Part shown: piece after piece, positions 23,439 to 32,649 of the stretch
How positions within the stretch are numbered: position 1 is the stretch's first letter
Layout of the letters: each line of letters starts with the position of its first letter
DNA from: Promethearchaeota archaeon
Lineage (GTDB): Archaea; Asgardarchaeota; Lokiarchaeia; Sigyniarchaeales; SOKP01
Length of the DNA: 64,000 nucleotides
Direction: 5' to 3'
Assembly: GCA_016840165.1 (NCBI GenBank)
Contig: JAEOSU010000018.1
Coordinates: 28,902 to 92,901 of the forward strand
The notes under the pieces: model-generated
What the model saw: the letters and a program-made list of their open reading frames with translations, nothing else
What the model was told of the DNA's origin: nothing
The model's database searches: none
Position numbers and translations under genes: made by a program

Positions 23439-26351
23439 ATGGAGCCAAGAAAATACGAATATATCCGATTTTTTGAAGAAGTTCGAAGAGAAGATGTTCC
23501 AATTGTCGGAGGGAAAAATGCTTCTCTCGGAGAATTGCTCTCTTTTGGAATTCCTGTACCTTTGGGTTTTGCAGTTACAGCAAAGGCTTTTGATTATGTA
23601 TTAGATACTAACTTCTTTACAATTAAAGAAGAAGAGGTCTCTCTGCGAGAACTCATATCTCGTGATATAAAGCGTATTTCAAATCAGCTAATGGAAGAAG
23701 ATATAAAAGCGATTGAAGAGGTTGACAAGTTATGCGCAAATATACGATATATTATAGAAAAAGCTAAAATTCCCGATAGTTTGAGAGATGAAATTTTAGA
23801 AGCATATCATAAATTAATCGATCACATTGGGGAAGAAACCACTTTTGCCATACGGAGCTCAGCAACCGCGGAAGATTTACCTGACGCTTCATTTGCAGGC
23901 CAGCAAGATACACATTTAAACATCTCTGGAGAGAAAGATGTTTTAGATTATATTTTAAAAGATATGGCATCTGTTTTCACTACCAGAGCAACGATGTACA
24001 GAGAGAGAGCGGGATTTGATCATTTTGCTGTAAAATTAAGTGTGGGCGTTCAGGAAATGGCTGGAGGAAAAGATGGAGTTAAAGCTTCCGGCGTAATGTT
24101 TTCAGAGGACCCAGACTCAGGTAATCCAAACGTTGTCGTCATTAGAGGAACTTGGGGCCTTGGAGAGTTGATTGTACAAGGAGTTGAAAAAGGTGACGAG
24201 TTCATCGTTTTTAAACACGGACCTCAATTACAAATAATCAGTAAAAGCCTCGTGAAAAAGGAGAAAACAATGATTTTCGATATTGAGAAAGGTGGGACGA
24301 TTACAAAACCCGTAGAAAAAGCTAATCAGAAGAAATTTTGCTTAAATGAACAACAAGTAAAGTTATTAGCTGAATTTGCCACCAAAATACGCGAACATTA
24401 TGGAGTACCAATGGATGTCGAATGGGCATTAGGAAATAATGGTAAAATCTATATAGTACAAGCTCGACCAGAAACAGTTCATTCTCAAAAAGGAGATACA
24501 GAGGAGATATTTTATCTATTAGAAGATGCAACTAAACTTATATCGGAAAATTATTTAATTGATAATTCTGGCACAGCAATCGGACGAAGAATTGGATATG
24601 GAAAAGTTAAAGTCATTGAATCGATTAATGAAGCCCATCTTCTTGAAGAAGGCGATATATTAATCACAGAGGAGACGAACCCAGATTGGACGAGTTATAT
24701 GGCAAATCTTGGAGGTGTAGTGACGGAGCGCGGAGGTCCCACTTGCCACGCGGCTATCGTTTCCAGAGAACTTAATATTGCATCAATTGTTGGTGCTGAT
24801 AATATTATAGAGCTTATTAAAGAAAAGATACGAGAATCCAACCTTCAAACAATTACAATTGACTGTAGTGAAGGCGAACCGCGCATCTGGGCAAAAGAGG
24901 TCGAATATGATTATGATACAATCGAATTTTCAAAGCTTCCTAAAACCAAAACGAAAGTTCTAGTGAATTTGGGAATCCCTAAAGGTGCTCTTAGTTCAGG
25001 AAAGCATCCTGATGGAACTGGGTTGGCACGTTTAGAATTCATCATAAATGATGAGATTCAAATCCATCCGAATGCCTTAATCGATTTCGATGCCTTACTT
25101 ATGAGATATGATATTTTATTAGAACAAAGAAAAAAAATCGAAAATATAAAAAAAAGTGATCTCCACTATAAAGATCCCTTTAACGAAGAGATTAAACGTT
25201 TAAGGCTCACTATTGACAAAATTAGAGAACTAACAGAAGGTTATGATGATAAAGTCGACTTTTACATACAAAAGTTGGCGGAGGGTATAGCAACTATCGC
25301 AGCAGGCGTATGGAAAAAATTACCAGATGGTGAGATAGCTCCATGTGTCGTTCGATTGTCTGACTTTAAAACAAATGAATATGAAAACCTCATTGGCGGT
25401 TGGTTTTATGAAAGTGATGAAAATAATCCGATGCTCGGCTTCCGAGGGGCCTCACGTTACTGTTCTAACGATTTCCAGAACGCTTTTATCTTAGAGTTAA
25501 AAGCAATTAAAAAGGCTAGGGAATGGGGCTTGATTAATATCATTCCAATGGTTCCATTTTTACGGACTCCAGAAGAGGGCATTCATATTGAGCAGATAAT
25601 GAGATCACAAGATTTAATTCGAGGTCAAAATGGATTAAAGGTCTATTGTATGGCAGAAATTCCCTCAAATATATTCCTAGCGGATATTTTCTGTAAAACA
25701 TTTGATGGGTTTTCAATAGGGAGCAATGATTTAACTCAATTAATTTACGGAGCTGGAAGAGATAACGAAAAACTGATTACACTTTCACGAAATTACAATT
25801 ATATAACGAATAGTGAAGCAATTAGAAGAGCAGTCTCCCATCTTATTAAAGTCGCCCATGAAAACAATAGAAAGGTCGGAATTTGTGGACAAGCACCGAG
25901 TGATGATCCCGATTTTCTCCGATTTCTAGTGAGGGAAGGAATTGACTCAATTTCTCTTAACTTTGATACTTTTGCTCGAGGAAGGATCAATACGTGGAGG
26001 ACTGAAATTATTGAAAACAAGTTAAGTGAAGATAATAAAGAATTAGCATATACTTTTCTAAGCCAATGCGATGATTTAATTGAGAAACTACGAATTCCAC
26101 GTGGTAAATTAAGGAATCTTGCTCGAAAGAAAAGAAAGAAAATTTCAGAAACATTAGATATTAATGTTTCCAAATTTGATGAGATATTTGAAAATACGAC
26201 AAGGATCTCAAATGAATTTGTGCAGAATATTAACTCTGGCAAATTTAAAAATTTTAATAATCTCTATAATGAATATCACGAACAATTACAGTCATATGAT
26301 AAACTGGTTCCTCAATTGATGAAAAGTATTCGTGAATTTGGTATTTTTTAA
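23439..26351 (+). CDS. ppsA: Phosphoenolpyruvate synthase with C-terminal extension
   Basis: This enzyme makes PEP from pyruvate and ATP in gluconeogenesis (pyruvate, water dikinase). The ATP-grasp part has V-G-G-K-N-A-S-L-G-E-L near 23-33, R-S-S-A-T-A-E-D-L-P-D-A-S near 139-151, and V-E-W-A. The swivelling domain holds the phospho-histidine H437 in R-G-G-P-T-C-H-A-A-I-V-S. The PEP/pyruvate barrel has E-I-P-S-N, G-S-N-D-L-T-Q and the catalytic C816 in V-G-I-C-G-Q-A-P-S. At 970 residues it is 150 or more longer than usual. The excess includes a basic R-K-K-R-K-K helical tail from about 855 on. A 70-base gene-free stretch after a T-tract precedes it. Confidence 0.92.
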   Translation: MEPRKYEYIRFFEEVRREDVPIVGGKNASLGELLSFGIPVPLGFAVTAKAFDYVLDTNFFTIKEEEVSLRELISRDIKRISNQLMEEDIKAIEEVDKLCANIRYIIEKAKIPDSLRDEILEAYHKLIDHIGEETTFAIRSSATAEDLPDASFAGQQDTHLNISGEKDVLDYILKDMASVFTTRATMYRERAGFDHFAVKLSVGVQEMAGGKDGVKASGVMFSEDPDSGNPNVVVIRGTWGLGELIVQGVEKGDEFIVFKHGPQLQIISKSLVKKEKTMIFDIEKGGTITKPVEKANQKKFCLNEQQVKLLAEFATKIREHYGVPMDVEWALGNNGKIYIVQARPETVHSQKGDTEEIFYLLEDATKLISENYLIDNSGTAIGRRIGYGKVKVIESINEAHLLEEGDILITEETNPDWTSYMANLGGVVTERGGPTCHAAIVSRELNIASIVGADNIIELIKEKIRESNLQTITIDCSEGEPRIWAKEVEYDYDTIEFSKLPKTKTKVLVNLGIPKGALSSGKHPDGTGLARLEFIINDEIQIHPNALIDFDALLMRYDILLEQRKKIENIKKSDLHYKDPFNEEIKRLRLTIDKIRELTEGYDDKVDFYIQKLAEGIATIAAGVWKKLPDGEIAPCVVRLSDFKTNEYENLIGGWFYESDENNPMLGFRGASRYCSNDFQNAFILELKAIKKAREWGLINIIPMVPFLRTPEEGIHIEQIMRSQDLIRGQNGLKVYCMAEIPSNIFLADIFCKTFDGFSIGSNDLTQLIYGAGRDNEKLITLSRNYNYITNSEAIRRAVSHLIKVAHENNRKVGICGQAPSDDPDFLRFLVREGIDSISLNFDTFARGRINTWRTEIIENKLSEDNKELAYTFLSQCDDLIEKLRIPRGKLRNLARKKRKKISETLDINVSKFDEIFENTTRISNEFVQNINSGKFKNFNNLYNEYHEQLQSYDKLVPQLMKSIREFGIF

Positions 26352-26485
26352 GGAATTTCTCATAAATTAGCTAAAACGAAAAGCTACTAAGTATAGAAAA
26401 ACAATAAAATTATATTTTATTCACTATTCATTAAATCATTCCTACTTACTATATTTCTGTAAATTTGTTATTTGGTGAATTTATC

Positions 26486-26767
26486 ATGAGCCATGAAAAA
26501 GAATTTACTGCCCTGGTTTTAGACACATTTGGAAAGGTTGAACAATTACTTAATGGAATGATCAATGATCGTTCAGTCCCTCGCAACATAAAACGAATTG
26601 CTCAGAGAGGGATTGATGAACTCAAAAAAAAGGATGATTCTCCTGCTGTTCATGCGAGTAATGTAATGTATATGGTTGATGATTTATCTCTTGATCCAAA
26701 TATTCCATTTCATCAAAGAACAACGATTTATAGAATTTTATCGTTATTAGAAAAAATAAAGGATTAA
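26486..26767 (+). CDS. UPF0147 family protein
   Basis: The 93-residue helical protein matches archaeal UPF0147: V-P-R-N-I-K-R-I-A-Q-R-G-I near the middle, then A-V-H-A-S-N-V and a C-terminal D-P-N-I-P-F-H-Q-R-T-T-I-Y. The function is unknown and the family is widespread in archaea. I chose the ATG at 26486 over one at 26465 because GGTGA at 26474-26478 is at ribosome-binding distance from it and the seven extra residues are not family-like. Confidence 0.8.
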   Translation: MSHEKEFTALVLDTFGKVEQLLNGMINDRSVPRNIKRIAQRGIDELKKKDDSPAVHASNVMYMVDDLSLDPNIPFHQRTTIYRILSLLEKIKD

Positions 26768-26944
26768 ATTACTCTTTATTTTAAAATTTGTACTAGAACT
26801 TATTTTAAATAATATGTATTAAATAAGTATTAATAAGATATTCCTTCCTATTTTAAACAAACAAAATTTAAATTAGAAAATGATAATATAATCTACAAAT
26901 ATAAAGATTATATGAAATCTACAAACCAGTATATATTCAGCTAA

Positions 26945-27988
26945 ATGATAAACCAAGATATTATTACCGCTGTGTTGTATATCCAATTAGATGATGAAGT
27001 AGGTCCTAATCCCGTTGTAACTCTTCCTAAGGATTTTGCTAATGTAAATAAGATGCATGTCAGTATTAAAGTGATTACGGTACTTTCGGGAGAACATGGT
27101 AATGTTCCAAAAAAATTGGTCATTCTACCGTTTCCTTCTCTAAAATTAAAAGGAATTATTAAATATATTAAGTGGGACGATCCTAAACGAAGAGGAGGCA
27201 TTGGTCAGGCAGCAATAGCCATTTTATTTGAGGATATAAACGATGTTATCTTTTACAAATATTTTGAACAATTGAGCGACTCTTTCGAGGAAATAGGAAA
27301 AATCTTTAGAAATTTGGAAGAAAATAGATCTAAATTGGAAGAAATCGAAAAAGAAGTTAAGAATTTAATTAATAGAATCAAAACAGTACTTAATGAGCTA
27401 CGGATTGATGAAACATCTCAATCTGAATCAAAAGAATTTCCAAAACTTAAACTTAAAGATTCAACAATGATAGATTATAAATTCAAAATCATTGTGTTAG
27501 GAGATCCGGGAGTGGGAAAAACCTCGCTTATATTAAGATACACTGATAACGCTTTTCGAAGAAGTTATATTCCTACCTTAGGGGTGCACGTTAGTGATAA
27601 GATCTTTAAAATAGATGATGCCGTTGTTCAACTTGTAATCTGGGATTTAGCAGGACAACAAAAATTCGATACAATGCGTCATCAATTCTATGTTGGTTCT
27701 GATGGTTTTATTTTGGTATTTGATTTGACTAATCTCAATTCTTTTGAGAATTTATCTAACTGGTTTCTAGATATACAAAATCAATTCAAGGATCAAACTA
27801 ACTTAATGGGTTATGTTATCGGAAATAAATGTGATTTAAGAGAGCAAGTTAAAATTAAATCGGAAAATGCAAAAGAATTAGCCTCTTATCTAAACCTTAA
27901 CTTTATTGAAACATCAGCTTTATCTGGTTTAAATGTTAATAAAGTTTTTACACAATTAGCAAAATCTTTATATACTTCATTTACTTAA
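26945..27988 (+). CDS. Ras/Rab-type GTPase with N-terminal module
   Basis: The 347-residue protein fuses an N-terminal domain (1-105; D-D-E-V-G-P-N-P; L-P-F-P-S-L-K-L-K-G) and a coiled-coil-like linker (about 115-155) to a Ras/Rab-like G domain. The latter has G1 GDPGVGKTS (186-194), the switch threonine in Y-I-P-T-L-G, G3 WDLAGQ (233-238), G4 NKCD (284-287) and G5 ETSAL (312-316). The glutamine of G3 needed for GTP hydrolysis is present. No C-terminal prenylation cysteine is found; the N-terminal domain could therefore take over localisation. The next gene is a paralogue, and the pair appears to be a tandem duplication. Confidence 0.88.
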   Translation: MINQDIITAVLYIQLDDEVGPNPVVTLPKDFANVNKMHVSIKVITVLSGEHGNVPKKLVILPFPSLKLKGIIKYIKWDDPKRRGGIGQAAIAILFEDINDVIFYKYFEQLSDSFEEIGKIFRNLEENRSKLEEIEKEVKNLINRIKTVLNELRIDETSQSESKEFPKLKLKDSTMIDYKFKIIVLGDPGVGKTSLILRYTDNAFRRSYIPTLGVHVSDKIFKIDDAVVQLVIWDLAGQQKFDTMRHQFYVGSDGFILVFDLTNLNSFENLSNWFLDIQNQFKDQTNLMGYVIGNKCDLREQVKIKSENAKELASYLNLNFIETSALSGLNVNKVFTQLAKSLYTSFT

Positions 27989-28336
27989 AATTCCTTGATT
28001 CTATGATTATACTAATCGTTAGAAATAAAAAATTTTTGAGAATATAAAAAATTATGAAAAAAAAAGTAAAATATCTATTAATATTCTTATTAATAATTAG
28101 TAGTTCAATCACGGGAGTAATATTATACGTATTAAATTTCTGAAAAATCTACATCAAGTGAAGAGATTTATTTTCTAAAGTTGATGTCTAATTGATCCAA
28201 ATAACAGATATTTATATCATCTTATAAATTTTATATAGAATTTTAGCAATAACCAAATAATAAATATTGTTAATTTTTCAATTATATAAGACTAAAAACT
28301 TTTTAGTCGATAATTTATTAGCGTTGAGGATTAAGA
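27989..28336. other. Gene-free stretch between tandem GTPase genes
   Basis: This 348-base AT-rich interval separates the two Ras/Rab-type GTPase genes. The only notable content is a possible 29-codon frame at 28054-28143, described separately. I see no hairpin, tRNA or strong repeat. The promoter of the second GTPase gene should lie near the right end. Confidence 0.7.
28054..28143 (+). CDS. Possible 29-residue single-helix membrane peptide
   Basis: An ATG at 28054 opens a 29-codon frame ending at TGA 28141-28143. The peptide has a lysine-rich start (M-K-K-K-V-K-Y), then an almost unbroken hydrophobic helix of about 21 residues with S-S-S-I-T in it. This is the form of a tiny membrane peptide or a bare signal anchor. 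No strong ribosome site precedes it and chance is quite possible in AT-rich DNA. Confidence 0.25.
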   Translation: MKKKVKYLLIFLLIISSSITGVILYVLNF

Positions 28337-29389
28337 TTGGATAGAGCGATCATTCATTCCATAGTATACACTGAATTTAATGATGAATTAGGTCCAAATC
28401 CACTTTTTTGTCTTCCACAAGATTTGTCAGAGAACATTTCAATGCTTGTAAGCATTAAAACGGTTACGATCCTCTCAGCTGATCATGGTTTTATACCAGA
28501 TTCGCTTATAATTATTCCTTTTCCCTCGTTGAAATTAAAAGGTTTAATTAAATATATAGAAAGAGACGACGAATCAAGACGGGGAAAAGTTGCTCAATCT
28601 GCAATCACATTTTTATTTCGAGAAGTTGAAGATATCCTCTTTTATAAATATATGAACTATTTCAATTCTCCTTTTAATGAGACCACCCGTAAAATAGTTG
28701 AATTAGAAAATCAAAATCAGGATAAATCGCTGATATTTAGAGAAATTGAGAATTTAAAAGATAGTATTCACGCATTATTAAAAGATTTTAGGATTAAAGA
28801 ATTTCAGCAATTCTCTTATAAAGAATTTCCTGAAATAAAAAAATTAACTGAAAAAGAAGTTGATTTAAAGGCGAAAATAGTAATTATTGGAGATCCAGGA
28901 GTCGGAAAAACAAGTACTATTTTACGTTTTACTGATAATGCATTTAAAAGAAGCTATATCCCCACTATGGGCACAAACATAACTGAAAAGAGTTTTAGAG
29001 TTAAGGATAATATAATAGAGTTGATTCTATGGGATTTAGCAGGACAAAGTAAGTTCGAACTTATGCGAAAACATTTTTATCAAGGCGCTGAAGCTGTTAT
29101 ACTTATTTTTGATTTAACAAATCCTAAATCCTTTCAAAGTGTAATTCAGTGGTTTGAAGATATCGAGAATAACTTAATACTTGAGCATGAGCTTATTGGA
29201 TGTCTCTTTGGAAACAAAACTGATTTAACTAATGGACGTAAAATTGGTACTAATGAAGCACAAAAATTAGCCTCCCAGTTAAATCTAGATTACTTTGAAA
29301 CTTCGGCTCTAACAGGAAAAAATGTAGAAAATGCATTTTATAAGATCGCAGAGAAAATTATTGAAGTAAGAAAGCCAGATTTAGCATAA
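28337..29389 (+). CDS. Ras/Rab-type GTPase with N-terminal module, tandem paralogue
   Basis: The 350-residue protein is the sister of the gene at 26945 with the same order of parts. The N-terminal module has F-N-D-E-L-G-P-N-P and I-I-P-F-P-S-L-K-L-K-G; the linker is helical (about 105-155). The G domain has G1 GDPGVGKTS, switch Y-I-P-T-M-G, G3 WDLAGQ, G4 NKTD and G5 ETSAL, all intact. The C-terminus E-V-R-K-P-D-L-A has no lipid site. The start codon is TTG at 28337 (ttggatagagcg), supported by the family-like N-terminus; no ATG precedes the first conserved strand. Confidence 0.87.
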   Translation: MDRAIIHSIVYTEFNDELGPNPLFCLPQDLSENISMLVSIKTVTILSADHGFIPDSLIIIPFPSLKLKGLIKYIERDDESRRGKVAQSAITFLFREVEDILFYKYMNYFNSPFNETTRKIVELENQNQDKSLIFREIENLKDSIHALLKDFRIKEFQQFSYKEFPEIKKLTEKEVDLKAKIVIIGDPGVGKTSTILRFTDNAFKRSYIPTMGTNITEKSFRVKDNIIELILWDLAGQSKFELMRKHFYQGAEAVILIFDLTNPKSFQSVIQWFEDIENNLILEHELIGCLFGNKTDLTNGRKIGTNEAQKLASQLNLDYFETSALTGKNVENAFYKIAEKIIEVRKPDLA

Positions 29390-29539
29390 ATTAATTCTTC
29401 CAACTAAGATTTATAATTAAGTTATAAAAATCTAAATTTTATAGTCTTATTCAAAATAGTTTAATTGGATAGTAATAAAAATAAACATTGCTAAATATTA
29501 TTTAAATTAGATTTTTATATTCTTGGGTGGAATCTAAGC

Positions 29540-30757
29540 ATGGTAAATTTTACCTTTGATGATTGGATCATAGGTGTTTCTACATTAGTAATTTTATTAT
29601 TTGGTTATGGATTAGGGTCCTACTTTTTTTACAAGTCAATAAAGATGAAGACTATGCTCCTTAGCATGCTAAGTTTGTCGATGATAAGTGTGAGTTTTGC
29701 ATGGCTACCCATTGTTTTAGATTTCTTTTTAGTGCTTTTTACTAATACAAGTGGAGAACTTTTAGTTTATATATATTTAACTTGGGGTCAACTCCCTTTT
29801 AGCGTTTTTTTAAGTCAATATGTGGCTGCGGAACTCCTTTTACCATCAAAAAAGATATATATCATTTATTTCTTAGAAATAATCGGAATACTTTTCTTAG
29901 TATTTCTATTTTTAGATCCGGTCAATTCTGTTATCCCTGTAGGATATCCTGCGGAAAACTTTTATTATAAGATTAGTATTAAAAATAATTCATTTCTAGG
30001 GATTTTTGGTCTTATATTAATCCTTTTTGTCTTTATCTTTTCTGGTATAGGTTATATTTATAAATCTTCCATTTCTAAGCCTCAAATTAAAAATAATTTT
30101 AGATTTTTAGGAATAGGAATGATATTTATTTATTTATTTGGTTTTCTAGACAGTATTCTTAATGGGATCTTTCTTGTTTTAGTAAGAATAGGGGCGATTG
30201 TCGGGCTCTTTTTATCCTACTGGGGGCTTAAACCAAGAATTCAAAAAAAACATCATGATTATGATAATCGTGTGAAGGTGATTACTTATTTTCTCCATAA
30301 GCCAAAATCCGCGGATATTTCAGGAGAGATCGAATATTATCGTGATTTATTAAAACGGCCAATAGTTTTATTCATAAGTTTTTATCTTGGAGATTTAAAA
30401 ATATTTAAGATAAGAGAGGTTATCCAAAAATTAAAAGTTTATCCTGAAATCAAAGATATTATTTATCGGACTTATGAAACCAATGAAAACATGTTTGAGT
30501 TTACACAAAATGTTATTGATAAATTTGACATAATGCTAGTATTTTGTTCAAAAGAAGCATTAAGTTCAATAGAGGTCAAAAATCAATGGATAAGTGCTCT
30601 TGAAAACAAGAAATCAATCATCCCTGTGTTTATAAAATCAGATTACGTGCCAGATCTATTGAAGAATAATGAAGGATTATTATATGATTTATATGACTTT
30701 GACAAAACAGTCTTAAATTTACGGCATTTAATATTAAAAGCAATTTTCAGTAAATAA
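29540..30757 (+). CDS. Seven-helix membrane protein with C-terminal TIR-like domain
   Basis: The first 230 residues form about seven membrane helices (11-31, 40-62, 76-97, 107-127, 152-173, 187-208, 210-230). After a basic linker, residues about 270-400 look like a TIR-type domain: V-L-F-I-S-F-Y-L-G-D, a later I-I-Y-R-T-Y, F-D-I-M-L-V-F-C-S-K-E-A-L, and K-S-I-I-P-V-F-I. In NAD-cleaving TIRs the helix after the S-x-x-V segment has a catalytic Glu (often in an E-L context). Here the matching stretch is S-S-I-E-V-K-N-Q-W (342-350), so the expected Glu seems to be Gln or Asn. It might be a scaffold, not an enzyme. It directly follows the two GTPase fusions (150 bases). Confidence 0.65.
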   Translation: MVNFTFDDWIIGVSTLVILLFGYGLGSYFFYKSIKMKTMLLSMLSLSMISVSFAWLPIVLDFFLVLFTNTSGELLVYIYLTWGQLPFSVFLSQYVAAELLLPSKKIYIIYFLEIIGILFLVFLFLDPVNSVIPVGYPAENFYYKISIKNNSFLGIFGLILILFVFIFSGIGYIYKSSISKPQIKNNFRFLGIGMIFIYLFGFLDSILNGIFLVLVRIGAIVGLFLSYWGLKPRIQKKHHDYDNRVKVITYFLHKPKSADISGEIEYYRDLLKRPIVLFISFYLGDLKIFKIREVIQKLKVYPEIKDIIYRTYETNENMFEFTQNVIDKFDIMLVFCSKEALSSIEVKNQWISALENKKSIIPVFIKSDYVPDLLKNNEGLLYDLYDFDKTVLNLRHLILKAIFSK

Positions 30758-30772
30758 TCTGGTTTTCCGTGT

Positions 30773-31555
30773 TCAATTTTCTTTTTGGCAAGTAGGACAA
30801 AAAAAACCATGACGCCCCAAGATTTCATATCTTTTAATTGGTGTGTGACAAATAGGACAATTTTCTTCTTCAATTCGGTGAGGAATTATTAATTTACTTG
30901 AATAAGTTGCGAGATTTCCTTTTTTTCTGATCCCATACTTAAGAATCTCTTTAATATTTGTAAATAACTCTTTTAATTGATATTCCTGTAAAATATTTAT
31001 TTTAGTTAGGGGATTTATTTGAGTTCTGAATAAAATTTCATCAGAATAAATATTTCCAATTCCACATATAATCCTTTGATTCATAAGTGCGGTCTTAACA
31101 TTAGTAGTTCTTCGTTTTAAACTCATTAAAAACTCTTCATAACTCATAGTAAGTGCATCGGGTCCTAATCTATTTTTATTGATATATTTCTTATAGTCGT
31201 CAGTAATATCTAATTTGCCAAACATTCTTGTAGATATATATGATAATATATGATTATTTGTGAACTCGAACAAAACTTTACTGTACTTTGGTTCTTCTTC
31301 TCCCCTTCTGTAGTATTCTAAATCTCCTGTCATACCAAAATGCATAACTAAGAAAAATGAATTACATTCTACAAATAAATATTTTCCATGACGAGTAACT
31401 GAGTTAAATTTTTTACCCCGAAGGGTATTTATAAATATATTTTCCTCTATTGAGAGAATCCGAGTATCTTTAATTTTGATATTTTTAATTTGCTTATTTA
31501 AAGAGGTGGATTCAAAATATTGCTTAAAAGTCTCAACTTCTGGAAGTTCTGGCAT
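30773..31555 (-). CDS. mutM: Formamidopyrimidine-DNA glycosylase (Fpg/MutM)
   Basis: This 260-residue enzyme excises oxidised purines such as 8-oxoguanine. It has the mandatory N-terminus M-P-E-L-P-E-V-E-T (P2 nucleophile, E3), K58 in R-H-G-K-Y-L-F, a helix-two-turn-helix with I-C-G-I-G-N-I-Y-S-D-E-I, and a C-terminal zinc finger (C-P-I-C at one end, F-C-P-T-C-Q at the other). Fpg is mainly bacterial; in an archaeon this suggests transfer, though AT-rich composition is like its neighbours. The start must be this ATG because P2 is the nucleophile. It is convergent with the TIR-like gene, 15 bases away. Confidence 0.93.
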   Translation of the reverse strand: MPELPEVETFKQYFESTSLNKQIKNIKIKDTRILSIEENIFINTLRGKKFNSVTRHGKYLFVECNSFFLVMHFGMTGDLEYYRRGEEEPKYSKVLFEFTNNHILSYISTRMFGKLDITDDYKKYINKNRLGPDALTMSYEEFLMSLKRRTTNVKTALMNQRIICGIGNIYSDEILFRTQINPLTKINILQEYQLKELFTNIKEILKYGIRKKGNLATYSSKLIIPHRIEEENCPICHTPIKRYEILGRHGFFCPTCQKEN

Positions 31556-31584
31556 AATCTAAATTAGATTTTTAGTTTAATCAA

Positions 31585-32553
31585 TCAAATAAGGTGCTTT
31601 TCTTTCATTTCTGAGAAAAATTGTACTAAATTCACATTTCCTCCACTTAATATAACCCCTATTCGCTTATTTTTAGTTAGCTCATTATTTAATAATTGAA
31701 AAAGTAAGGGCGCAAGTGAGACTGCTCCAGAGGGTTCAGCTACAATTTTTAAATTCTCAAGATAAAACATCATCGCTTTAAGAATTTGTTCTTCACTAAC
31801 AGTTATTATGTCGTCAACATATTTCTGAATGATTGGAAAAGTGTTCTCACCTAAGGAAGTTCGTAATCCATCAGCAATAGTATCAGGATTTTCAACTAAT
31901 AATCTCTCTCCTGATTTGAAAGACCGATAGGCATCATCAGCATTTTTGGGTTCTACTCCTATTACTTTTATACTCCGATCTAAGCCTTTTGCCGCAAGAG
32001 CTGTTCCACTTAACAATCCTCCACCGCCAACTGGTACTAATATCAAGTCTAATTTACCTACTTCTCTTAGGAGTTCATAAGCAACTGTACCTGCTCCAAA
32101 AATAACATGATTGTCATTGTGAGGATGAATAAGGCTAAGACCTTTTTCGTTAGCTAACTTTTTAGCCATTTTCTCGCGATCATGTGGATTATTCCCACTA
32201 AATATAATCTCTGCTCCATATTCTTCAGTTGCTTTTCTTTTAAATTCTGAAGTATTTTCTGGCATTACTATTGTTGCTTTAATCCCCAGCATCTTTGCTA
32301 CTAAAGCCACTGCTTGAGCATGATTTCCGGAGGAATGAGCAATAATGCCTCTTTCTCGCATATCCTGCGAAAGCTGACTAATCGCATTCCAGGCACCCCT
32401 AAATTTAAACGACCCAGTCTTTTGGAAATTTTCACATTTGATATAGACCATTTTAGCTTGATTCAATTCATTAAGTATTCTTGACCTTATTATAAGAGTA
32501 GAATTTGCGATTCTACCAACAATCTTATTCGCTAATTTAATTTGTGAAAACAT
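31585..32553 (-). CDS. Threonine/serine dehydratase (PLP, fold type II)
   Basis: The 322-residue enzyme has the PLP lysine K50 in T-G-S-F-K-F-R-G-A, S-S-G-N-H-A-Q-A near 90-97, and the phosphate loop G-G-G-G-L-L-S-G-T. It would turn threonine into 2-oxobutyrate or serine into pyruvate, or act as a serine racemase. It lacks the ACT regulatory domain of biosynthetic IlvA, so it fits the catabolic/racemase group. It lies 29 bases upstream of mutM on the same strand. With the threonine dehydrogenase route elsewhere in the window, threonine has two breakdown paths. The substrate is inferred. Confidence 0.88.
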   Translation of the reverse strand: MFSQIKLANKIVGRIANSTLIIRSRILNELNQAKMVYIKCENFQKTGSFKFRGAWNAISQLSQDMRERGIIAHSSGNHAQAVALVAKMLGIKATIVMPENTSEFKRKATEEYGAEIIFSGNNPHDREKMAKKLANEKGLSLIHPHNDNHVIFGAGTVAYELLREVGKLDLILVPVGGGGLLSGTALAAKGLDRSIKVIGVEPKNADDAYRSFKSGERLLVENPDTIADGLRTSLGENTFPIIQKYVDDIITVSEEQILKAMMFYLENLKIVAEPSGAVSLAPLLFQLLNNELTKNKRIGVILSGGNVNLVQFFSEMKEKHLI

Positions 32554-32649
32554 TTTTATCAGTCTCTTTATTCAAAATATCTTACAATTTAAATTGTTTT
32601 AGCTAAATTTTTGGTAGTTTTTTAAAAAAAAAGAAAAATTAATAGAAAT

